From Pempheris klunzingeri (lineage: Eukaryota; Chordata; Actinopteri; Acropomatiformes; Pempheridae): a stretch of DNA of 64,000 nucleotides. Shown here in pieces: positions 24,823 through 58,829 of this stretch. The DNA lies in the NCBI RefSeq assembly GCF_042242105.1, contig NC_092028.1, positions 13,811,338 through 13,875,337 on the forward strand. Direction: 5' to 3'. How positions within the stretch are numbered: the first letter of the stretch is position 1; every line of letters starts with the position of its first letter. Below the pieces are notes generated by a model. The model did no database searches, was not told the DNA's origin, and saw only the letters and a list, made by a program, of their open reading frames with translations. A program made the translations under genes and the position numbers.

Positions 24823-26168
24823 ATGGTGAAGAAAAAGCGACTTCGTCTCATAGCCGAAATGGCTCGGAAGATCCGGGCGTACCGAGAGATGAAGTCCCGG
24901 CCGCGGGAGTCCCAGAAGTACGCCCTGGACTATGAGACCATGAGGAGGCCGAACACGGGGAAGATGCTGCCTGTGTTGGCCTGGCAGGACGTCCGCAGGG
25001 AGAGCCGCCTCTTCTCCCTGCTGGCCGGCATGAGGCTGTTCGGAGTGGGCCGCCTCTTCACCCGCAAGTCCTGGCTGGAGGACCACACGGAGCCCAGCTA
25101 CTGGCAGATCACCAAGGTCAAAGTGGACTACACATCTGAGGTAGAGATGTTCTGCCACTGAGTGTCAAGGCAGCATGTTGTTGTTGAGTGAAGAACTGAC
25201 CTGATTCTTATGTTTCCTAGAACATGGATCATGGCAAAGCCTGGGGGATCCTCACCTACCAAGGTAACACCTGCTCATCTCATTTGAAACCAAGGGCCAA
25301 CAATAATATTTATCTTATTAATCTGTGACTGCAACCTCCACAGAGGACACTGGTGTCATCACATGTGGGTGTTTCAGCAGCCTTTTGGGATTTACATAAA
25401 AATCTTTTTTTAAAAATGTAACACATGGAGGATATTTAATAGTATTTTTATGTATGAAATTATTGAATTACACTGATTTTAGGCCAGAGTAGTCACTTAC
25501 ACCTCCCTGGTTTTTATTTATTAATTTTTGAATTTTTAAAATGTATCTCATTTTATTTTGGTGTTTGTGTATGTATGAATGTGTGTATCTGTCTGTCTCC
25601 AGCTAATCTTGCACACTACTGAACCAATAAGCCTAATATCTTTAGTGCATATTGACTGCTGACTCCTCAGTCCTCTTAACTGGCTGATAGGGGCAGCAAG
25701 TGGTCAACAGCAGCTCCAGTTTGTAGCAGTCGGTTAAGCTAAAAACGAGCCTGTGGATTTAGTTACTAGCCTACAAAGAAAAAAAGAACATAAAATAGTT
25801 ACCAATAACTAATAATTATTCTCTAAACAAACTGCATGTAGTGACTTCTTTGTTTTTTGTGTTTGGCAGGAAAACAGGAGAGCGAGGTCAAGGAGGTGGA
25901 CAAGGTGATGTACCACGACTGGCGCCTGATTCCCAAACACAAGGAGCAGCAGTTCAAGGACTTTGAGACGCTCCCCGAGCCGCCTGTGCGCTACGTCCCC
26001 TACCCTCCCCTGATCCGCGCCATGATGCTGGCCCAGCAGAAGAAAGCAGCAGGATGCGGCGTGGTGGAGGAGCCGGCCTTGCCCTTAAAGAGGGACGTCA
26101 CGCTTAACAAAGACTATTTCCGAAGGCAGGAACAGGAGAGGCAGAGGGCGGAGGGGACAGCGGTGTGA
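24823..26168 (+). CDS. mrps34: Small ribosomal subunit protein mS34 (mitochondrial)
   Basis: Coding exons are 24823-25140, 25221-25263 and 25870-26168 (660 nt, 219 aa; human 218). The ATG at 24823 is chosen because [15 protein letters not shown] aligns with the human start; an upstream in-frame GTG would only extend into 5'UTR. Conserved family segments are [59 protein letters not shown] and [10 protein letters not shown]. mS34 is a metazoan-specific component of the mitochondrial small ribosomal subunit, needed for 12S rRNA stability and mitochondrial translation; human mutations cause Leigh-like disease. The basic N-terminus may serve mitochondrial import, but no cleavage site is evident. 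It sits between spsb3 and nme3, all on the same strand. Confidence 0.97.
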
Positions 26169-28017
26169 TACTCGCACTCATCTTTGGACATTTTGGACCA
26201 AATCAGTGGTGACGGAAGTCTTAACTTCTTCTGTCCAAGCTCACTGAATGTCCTGCAAAATCCTGGACTCGAACGAGTTCTCTGCTATTTTCATCTGAAG
26301 CTGGCCCGTCTGGATGTAATATGTATGTGTGTAATGTGGTAAATATTAAATGTAAAATTAAATTTAGCTGCTTTCTGTGGTTTCTGATGCTTTTGTGCCT
26401 GTGTTATAGATTTCTTCATTAAGGTGACTGCAGCTCTTTGAACCATCAGAGAAAAGGCAGAGGCAGCAGATTTGACCATGCAATTTATTGTGGAATTGAT
26501 GGTGTAGGCTGAGCTTCCTGTTTATATAGTGCAGATTCCTGTTTTATGTGATCAGGAGACAGAAACCTTTGTGGGTAAGTTCATCTACAAAGATGCTACT
26601 GAGTTCTGCCTTAACAGCTGCACCTTCAGAAGTTGGTTATATTTTTTAGGAACATCTGGAGCCGTATTGACAAAGTGAACTCTTAAGTTAAAACAAGAGA
26701 CGAGGTTTACTCTGTTTGTACCGTGCCATAAATAATTTACTCACTGTGGATGCCAGCACCTCCCCACATAGCTCCCCGATGGACCGAAGCTGGACATGGA
26801 CTTCTGTCAGCTCACCCTCCGTAGGATCCCAGCACCCATCTCCCACAGCTGCCCTCCAGCTGCCTCCAACCTTGGCGTCCTCGCTTTAGGACCACCGGAC
26901 TTGTGTGCCGGTAGGTGACACCAAAATTATCCCACGAAAGGACGCAGAGGCCGAGCCCCAACCAGCCTCAGGAGCCCAGTGAGCCTTTGATCGTGATCCC
27001 CTCTGACACACCCATGGGGTCTTTGAAAGTGATCTGCCCTAAAGCACCCAGTGGGCCTGTACGATTATAGAGAGGCCTTGAGCCAAAGGGGGTGAAGAGG
27101 ATGAGGCCTTTAATGAAATGAAATCAGTTTGGCAGCAGATGGCGACAGAGAGCTGCTGAAACCTGAAATTAAGTCTCGAGGTGAGCACTTTGGTTCTTCA
27201 AGTTACATTTTAATTTCTTTTATTTGAATAAAATTTCTTTGAATTGCTCTGAATTATTTTGAGTATTTTTAAAATTGTTTTAATTTAATTTATTGGATTC
27301 ATTTTAACTTGAATTGAATGTATTTTAATTGAAGTGATTTGACTGGATTTGCATCCGTTAGAATTGAATCGAATCATATTAAATTAAATTTGACTAAAGG
27401 AACATGCTGCACCTCGACCTCGGCAGGGGTGTGATCTGGGGGAGGGACAGAGTGAACCCCCATTGTGTTACACCCTCCCAGCATAGATCCTCTGTGCAGA
27501 GAAAGAAAAGGATGATTACACCAATGTAAAGGAGGTTAATATGTCTGTCGACGCCCACCCAAGACCCAGAAGAGTCTCAGAAGGCTCTCTGAGGTAGAAA
27601 CACAGGGGTGGCTGAAGCTGTGATTGTAGTGTTAGCAACAAGTTTAGGTCATTCCAGTAACAGGGGAGGAGAGGCGGCCATATGTTGTAGAGGAGACCGA
27701 ATAAACAGGAAAAGAAGTCCATCCCTACAGTTGCTCCCCCCTTCAGTCTGACAAACCAATGTTTGCTGCTTAATGTAAAACACATGGCTGCTGGTGCACC
27801 AGCGTGTGAAAGTTAACCCAAACAGATTCAAACTTTCAGCATGCTGCAAAATACAGCAATCTACACAGACTGAGTGTGGTGAACTTATTTGGTAAGGCCT
27901 TTAATGTAGATGTTCATTTATATGTAAAAGTCCCAAACTCCATCTTTAAATTTACTGAATTAAGTTTAAATAAAAAACTAAATTGAATTTTCAAAAAAGC
28001 ATCAAACTAATTTGTTT

Positions 28018-28069
<52 letters not shown>

Positions 28070-28260
28070 AATACTTTATTGATCCCGGGGGAAAACTCTT
28101 TTAATCACCTGTTATTTACTCTATTAATTGTTATTGATTAGTTTTAATCATCTGTTATTTAATCTGTTCATTTGTTATTTTTCATTTGCTTGTCTAACTT
28201 TTTTTTGGCACATGTGAGCTTCCATACTTTTACATTATCTGCTCCTCGTGAGCCCCTGAA
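26169..28260. other. mrps34 3'UTR and spacer to nme3
   Basis: ATTAAA at 26345-26350 is a possible mrps34 poly(A) signal. Beyond it are a GC-rich patch (about 26740-27110), a degenerate AATTGAATT-type tract (about 27210-27400) and a GATA microsatellite with a retrotransposon-like tail (28019-28097). No exon is recognised. Confidence 0.5.
28019..28097 (-). mobile_element. Truncated non-LTR retrotransposon tail with (GATA)n
   Basis: Read on the minus strand, TTTTCCCCCGGGATCAATAAAGTATTTC is followed by (ATCT)n. This matches the 3' end and simple-repeat tail of common fish LINE-derived elements. The (GATA)n run covers 28019-28070. Only the tail is present. Confidence 0.6.
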
Positions 28261-28263
28261 CAC

Positions 28264-28269
28264 CACGTG
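28264..28269. promoter_or_regulatory. CACGTG E-box upstream of nme3
   Basis: A canonical palindromic E-box lies 79-84 bp before the nme3 start codon, in a CpG-containing stretch. It could bind MYC/USF/TFE-type bHLH factors; which one is unknown. Confidence 0.4.
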
Positions 28270-28288
28270 CCCGCGTTTTTTGTGGAAC

Positions 28289-28301
28289 GTTCCTAGGCAA
28301 C
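28289..28301. promoter_or_regulatory. RFX X-box-like site upstream of nme3
   Basis: GTTCCTAGGCAAC resembles the RFX X-box (GTTGCC-AT-GGCAAC): the right half GGCAAC is exact and the left half imperfect. It ends 46 bp before the start codon. RFX factors drive cilium genes, and NME3 has reported links to basal bodies and cilia, so the match is of interest but unproven. Confidence 0.3.
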
Positions 28302-28347
28302 GCGCGTGCGTACGTCCTCTTCATTCCAGCGCGCGGCTCCGTCCACA

Positions 28348-31238
28348 ATGATCTGCTTGTTTCTCTCCATCTTCGCCTACATCTTTCAGTCAGGTTGGTG
28401 CCACATATGTTTTTACTCCACGTTTCTTCCACCGTCCTTCAGTTTGACGCTCACTGCGGATACAAACTCCCACAGTTTCCACCACGTGCGGGCGGGAGAC
28501 GCGGACTCAGCGGACTCTTTCCTCGGCTAGCTAGCTCCAGGTTAGCTGGTGAAGCTAATGGTGCCTTTAATAACTTCTATAGAGCTGTGCAACTAATTTA
28601 ATGTGACATAGAAACAACGTAGTCACTCGGCTTTGAAGTGAGGCTATTAACACCCAGTATGCGTTTGTTTTATTAACTTAGAGGAAGTCATGTTAGCATG
28701 CAAACATGATTGTGGGTGAAGCAGTTAGCTTCTGTGCTAATCTAACATCACACACTTGTTGCAGCGCCTGTACATGCGTCCTCCTCTCTGCAAATTTAGT
28801 TGATTCATCATCCTATTAATAGCTCGGGTCAGCTCGCTGCCATTGGTGCCTCCAGGATTCATGTGGAGCCTGTGAGCGCTGATAGGCTGCTGCAGACGGG
28901 GAGCAGCAATGGGGCCGAAAAAAAGGTCACGGCGAGAGCTGCATGAACTTGAAGATTTGGTGGCTAAACATGCACGGATTGAGGAATCTGGTGAGCAGCA
29001 GCATTAGCAAGACTCATTGAGATCGGGTTTGCTGTGACTGGGAGGTTTGTTGAGGAATCTTTTGTCGAGGTGCAGGGGTGAGAGGACAAAATGTTTCCTG
29101 CTCAGGACAGATTAGTCAAAGCCTGCAAGGGATCTCTGCAAAACAAAGAAGTAACAGACAAGATTTGTGGGAGACGCATGTAGTTTTTCTAAACACTGTG
29201 TGCCTGCTGGTTTCTATGTGTGTGTCGACTGCAAGCAGAATGAACCGTGTAATGACACTGGATGGATTATACACTCTTATTAATGCAGCCACTAATGTCT
29301 CAGCTTTGTATTGTCTCTGTCTCCAGTCGTTGCTTTACTATAACACTTGAATGAATGAATGAATGAATGCTGCCTCCTCCAGTCTGTACAGAGCTGCATG
29401 CAAGCTACTGTAGCTTGTGTGGTGGTCGTCACTCTTCTCTTTAAACACTTCTTGGTTTTACCTTCGTTATTGCTGCATGTTATCTCTGCTTCTAGGCTGG
29501 ACGGGTGTGAATGAGCGCACCTTCATTGCTGTGAAACCAGATGGCGTGCAGCGGAGACTGGTGGGAGAAATCGTGCGTCGCTTTGAGAAGAGGGGGTTCA
29601 AACTGGTGGGCCTCAAACTTCTGCAGGTATTTGGGGCGTAGGCCTTTTATTCTCCCTTATTCATTGTCCAAATATATATATATATTTTTAATGTCTTTGT
29701 TGAATATGTGTATGTTGTGTGTGTCAGGCATCTGAGGATCTTCTTAGGGAACACTACTGGGAACTGAGGAACAAGCCTTTCTTCAGTGGACTGATGCACT
29801 ACATGAGCTCTGGACCAATCGTAGCAATGGTGAATATCTCCAGCATACTCTACACGTGTCCACAGGGTAGTGAGGGCTTTCAGAAGTTTGCCCAATAAGT
29901 CAGACAAAAGTTTAGAGCAGGAGTGGAAAAATGTTGTTTCAAGGTTTGCTAGATAAAAGACTGTAGGCAAGCAGCTCATCAAGTTCCTGTCTCACTGGTC
30001 TCCATACATGAATGTGACGTTTATGTAAATGTTAAAGGTGCATTTCAGCACAAAACATACCACAATAAGAAAATATTTGACCTAAATATGATCTTTTGAT
30101 TCAAAAAGGCACAACTGTTGGTAAACAGACATTTGACACATCGAATAGACTCATGAACGTAGAGGTGTAGTAACCAGATATCACACCAAGGAGTTACACT
30201 CATAGACTGTATACTAGAAGTGGACGGAGCCACCGTGATGTCGCTGTGACTGATTGGTTAGTCACAGTGTAGTCCCGCCCTAAAGCATATCCTGCTTTAT
30301 CTGCTATTTTCCTCTAAATGGGACCATAATTTCCTAAATGAACATCATGCTGTATTGAAGAAGACTTGAAACTAGAGACCGAGACAATAAACACATTAGG
30401 AAAGTGTTTACTGAGCTAATAAATGTAGTGAGAAATAGGGTCTCTTTCTCATAGACTTCTATACAATTTGAAGTCTTTTTGCAACCAGCATAGTCGCCCC
30501 CTGCTGGCCATTTGAAAGAATGCAGGTTTAAGGCACTCTTTTCAGACCACTTCTATATACAGTCTATGGCTACACTATCCTGTAATGTTGTTCTTCTTGC
30601 TGTAGTGAGGTACATTTCTGTGTTCCTTCAGGTGTGGGAGGGTTTGGACGTGGTCAAGACGGCACGCAAGATGCTGGGAGAGACCGACCCTGTAAACTCG
30701 CTGCCTGGGACCATCCGAGGAGATTACTGTGTGGAAGTGGGCAGGTAAGATCACCTGGCCGTTCCGTTTCAGGGTCTTGGTATTGTGTGTGCTGGCTCAC
30801 TGTCATGACTCACTGGGACACTCGAATTAAACAAAGTCTAGTCAACCTGTTTATTAAAATCAGCTGTTTGGGTTTAAAACCAAACCTTATTGCTAAATCA
30901 TTACTTTCGATTTCTCTTGATCGTTTTCTTGTTTTTCGTTTGTGGTTACCTCTTGTATTTCTCCAATCTTGTGAAATCTGACCCTTGCGGCTTTCAGAAA
31001 ACTTGCACATTAAAGTAAATAAAACCAAAAACGACCTAATCAACACCAGAATTTGACCAATGTGTCTTTTATTTCCCAGATGTTTTCTTGTCAGTAATGC
31101 TGTCCATATTGGCGTTGCAGGAATGTGATCCACGGCAGCGACTCGGTGGAGAGCGCCCAGAGGGAAATCTCCCTGTGGTTTCGTCAAAAGGAGCTCCAAT
31201 GCTGGGAGGACGGTAGCAAGCACTGGATCTACAACTGA
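28348..31238 (+). CDS. nme3: Nucleoside diphosphate kinase 3
   Basis: Coding exons are 28348-28393, 29496-29626, 29728-29829, 30632-30744 and 31121-31238 (510 nt, 169 aa, the same as human). It transfers the gamma phosphate between nucleoside triphosphates and diphosphates through a phospho-histidine. The NDPK fold shows [20 protein letters not shown], the central region and the active-site loop [12 protein letters not shown] with catalytic His135. Residues 1-15 ([15 protein letters not shown]) are hydrophobic, as in mammalian NME3, where this segment anchors the protein to the mitochondrial outer membrane and promotes fusion. Intron 1 enters in phase 1, and a second possible first exon lies inside it (28909-28990). 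The gene converges on mapk8ip3. Confidence 0.97.
28909..28990 (+). CDS. Candidate alternative first exon of nme3
   Basis: An ATG in good context (G at -3, G at +4) opens 27 codons (starting [20 protein letters not shown], ending EES) up to a good donor G|GTGAGC at 28990/28991. The exon ends in phase 1, exactly as coding exon 1 does, so splicing to 29496 gives ...[12 protein letters not shown] in frame, next to ...[12 protein letters not shown] for the normal form. The peptide is basic then acidic, probably helical and not hydrophobic, so it would remove the membrane anchor. An inverted CCAAT box (ATTGG at 28842-28846) lies 63 bp upstream. No transcript evidence; it could be chance or a separate transcript. 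Confidence 0.35.
30201..30568. mobile_element. MITE-like inverted-repeat element in nme3 intron 3
   Basis: The left end CATAGACTGTATACTAGAAG and the right end CTTCTATATACAGTCTATG are near-perfect inverted termini, about 368 bp apart, with no coding capacity. This CATAGACTGTATA terminus is widespread in fish genomes. The superfamily is not assigned; both flanks carry TACACT, possibly a target duplication. Confidence 0.65.
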
Positions 31239-33543
31239 CAGCCCACCTGTGTTGTGCTTACGCCGTCCTGAAGGTATACCAATGTTTTGTTCTTTTAAAT
31301 TATTGTCACGACAAGATGGATCACACCATGGCTCAGATGAATGTTTTTGGGGGGCCTTTAGTAGCTTGTAGCCACACGAGAGAAGACACGTCATCGCTGT
31401 CACACTCGATCTCTCGCTGCTTTTTTAAAAATCCGTCTGAAATGCATTTTTGAAGTGAAATGATGTTCCAAAGCAAAACTGCACTAAGTGAGCAATAACT
31501 TGACAGCCGTCTGCTGCTTTTACCATTTTTCATTGTTTTGTTTTTTTTAGTCCAGAACGTCAGCTCACGTTTACAGTTTTTAAGCAATAAGCTTGTAAAG
31601 AAGCAACAAAAGGTCACGACTGGAAATGTTTATCATGGGGTAACGCATCAGGGAAGGACTAGTAAATAGCTGCATTTAAATGTAGCCTTAAGGGTAATTT
31701 CTAATGAAGGTATCCAGGTGCAAACAGAAATGTTTACCAGCTCAGTCTGTTTTGTCTTCAGTTCATGGAATAAGCTCTTTTCTTTTGTAATTACTTTGCT
31801 CCAATGTTGTTTTCGTTGCATCCAAGACAATCAGTCTTTTTATACATTCATGACTTTCAGTCTCCTGTACTTTTTTTTTTTCTCCATCCAATTAAAATTC
31901 TGTAAGGGCATGAAACAGATTTGTCATTAGGGACAATTTGAATGTAAATGCTTCCGAGGATCATGACGCTGTGATTGTGGTTTTGTGACAGACTCAGTTT
32001 TCCGAATTAAAGAGAGACCACACTGAATGAAGTCTGCTGATACCTTTTTTGTTCTATAAAACTATAAAAGATTTCTCCAGTTGCCAGTTTTGATACCATG
32101 GTGCTGTATTAATTGTAGTGGAACTGTCAGAAACAATACATTTAATCAGGAAATCTTTTTTTTTTTTTTAAACCTTTAGCCAGTTATTATGTTTCTTTAA
32201 GTGAGACATCCACACATCAACGGTCAGCACACAAATATGTTTAATATTTAATCCACACAGATAGAGATCGATGCATGAATTTCCGTACTGAACAAAGAGG
32301 ATGGGCTTCAGTGTGTCTGGAGATTTACAATAATCCCTATACACATAATGACAACACATGACTGTTCGCCTGCTTCACACCGAACCGTCTGATCAACAGC
32401 CAGTCAGATAAATGTGGGACTGAAGCCTCGACACATTACGCTCAACCCCTTCGGCTGGTTTAATAACCTTGTTTACATGACTTCATCTCGACTCTTTTGA
32501 CCTTTTACATCAGGCAGCTGCACCAGATATTTCCTGTCATGTGGGGTCTTTTTAAACCATCACCTCCTTTTTATGAGGATTTTTTTTTTACATCATGGTA
32601 GGAAATGAGCAACTTAATCGACGTGACTGTAAGACTGGATGCAAAGTATCTTAGGTAACAGCCAAAAATCGTCTCTGCTGCACTTGTTATAACTTTGACT
32701 TTCTGTTTGGCCCGTGTCGCCTAACCTTCATTTACCCTCAAATTTATGACAAACCCAAATTCGCTTACCGTCCACTACAATCTTAAAGCCATAACAAGAC
32801 TTCTGTATGCTGTCGCTTCAGATTTGGATTCACTCACAAACACAGTCAAAGACCTTCGATTCATAAAACACCTGACATCTGCATCCATTAACTCCATTTG
32901 AACAGGGTCCATATCGGTATGAAGGGTTATGGATTTCTGAGCGGCTGTTAAAAAAATCAGACAGATTTCTGGTGGGAATGCAAACCAGTGTTGTCGTTCA
33001 CATTGCTGTACCTGCAGGGTTGTTTTTTTTTTTCTGATACAACTGATGCATGTTGGGGCTCTGGGCTTTGTGTTAAGTTGAAGGTGGAGGTGGAGGTTGC
33101 ACAGATGACAAACTAAGTGGAGGAAGAGGAGGAGTAACTCTGGGGCAGATGCAGGACAATTGAGGTAAATATAGGAGGAGATACAGTGTGCTTACAGGGT
33201 GAATATAAGATCGATGTAGAGGAGGGAGGTAGTTATGAGGCTGGGTTACAAGGCTCATGAAGATAGTTACAATGCCCTGGGTGGGACAGAAACAGGATGG
33301 CAGGCAGATTACTAGATCAGAGGAGGTACTTACAAGGCATTAAAGTTACAAGGTGACGGGGCAGGAGGGGATATAATAGTTACAAGGGACGATACACGGC
33401 TTGGAGGGTCGTTTTAGAGCAAAGGGGGAACTTTTACATGACCGGGGATAATTACAAGGTGTGGGTGGCTGGAAGCTTTTAGGGGGGAGGAGGAGATTTC
33501 TTTATGCAGATAAGAGGGTGAGGTGTTAAAGCGGACCCAGGTG
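31239..33543. other. Convergent 3'UTRs of nme3 and mapk8ip3
   Basis: No coding exon. Possible plus-strand poly(A) signals for nme3 are ATTAAA at 31891-31896 and 32006-32011. On the minus strand ATTAAA occurs at 32240-32245 and 32247-32252, which would give mapk8ip3 a 3'UTR of about 1.3 kb. The transcripts would then end roughly 0.2 kb apart. Confidence 0.5.
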
Positions 33544-58002
<24,459 letters not shown>

Positions 58003-58800
58003 CTTGGCAGCTTCTGTTTTCCAGATGAGGAGGCTGCGCTCACAGTTTTTCAGGCCTGCAAGGCGAGACTGTCACAAGGTTTGGATCCGCTCGGCGCAGA
58101 AAAAGGGGGACATTCAATCACAGTCTCTCCTCAAATAAAGAAAACTTATTCCATTTTGCAGCAGCGCAGACTCACTGCAAGAAGACCGGCTGCCGTGCTG
58201 AGTATCGGCGCATAACCTTGAGCTCGGTACTGGAAATATTGGCTCTGATATTTAGATGTGGAGCGGGGCCCCCTCCTCTTCCACCAGCAGCCCGTTGTGT
58301 CGCCTCCAGACGCGGCCCAGCTACTGCTCTCCTCCCGCTGAGAGCACCTGATCCGGGGAGCAGCGGATGTGGAGAGGGCCGGCCTGCGGATCGGCCCTCG
58401 CTGAGTCCATGCCGGGGAACCAAATGCCTTCGTCGATGATATTGCACCTGCCTCTCAGCAGCCGCAGCCGTGGACCCCAGCCATTACTGGCGGGGGAAAT
58501 AAATTAATAAATAAATAGCTAAATAAATAATCTATCGCTGCCGACGCCTGATCCGCCACTATAACATCGTTTCCTCCATGTTGTGAAGCCTCTTCCAGCG
58601 GGCCGCCGATGCTGCTGGCCAGGCTCGGGCGGTGATGGTGATGTCTCCCTATGGGAGAGGCTCTCCCTGCTGCTCTGATGGAGGAGCCAGCTGACCGACC
58701 ACGGCTGACGTCACACCGTCTGCATTGACTCACTGCGTCAAGTGTCCGACAGGCCATACCGGAAGCCAGCGTCAGGATTTCAAAATAAAGCTCGGACGGA
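58003..58800 (-). promoter_or_regulatory. mapk8ip3 5' leader and promoter region
   Basis: GC- and CpG-rich compared with its surroundings, directly upstream of the ATG at 58002 (context GCCAAGATGATGG, two adjacent ATGs as in mammals). It contains a full CRE at 58706-58713. Open frames on both strands reflect composition. The transcription start cannot be placed. Confidence 0.5.
58706..58713. promoter_or_regulatory. Full CRE (TGACGTCA)
   Basis: A perfect palindromic CREB/ATF/AP-1-family site about 700 bp upstream of the mapk8ip3 start codon, in the CpG-rich region. It fits a neuronal JNK-pathway scaffold gene, but binding is unproven. Confidence 0.45.
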
Positions 58801-58829
58801 TCGATAGATAGATAGATCACAGTCAATTG

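Noticed and set aside
24772-25158. Minus-strand open frame of 128 codons
   Set aside because: Antisense shadow of mrps34 exon 1, caused by its GC-rich third positions.
28896-28990. Internal cassette exon of nme3 using the AG at 28894-28895
   Set aside because: It is open but ends in phase 0, so joining to exon 2 reads into a TGA within five codons; only the first-exon interpretation stays in frame.
30810-31403. Minus-strand open frame of 197 codons
   Set aside because: It covers nme3 intron 4, exon 5 and 3'UTR in antisense; no recognisable domain.
58455-58826. Minus-strand open frame of 123 codons upstream of mapk8ip3
   Set aside because: Sits in the CpG-rich promoter region and has low-complexity composition; no homology recognised.
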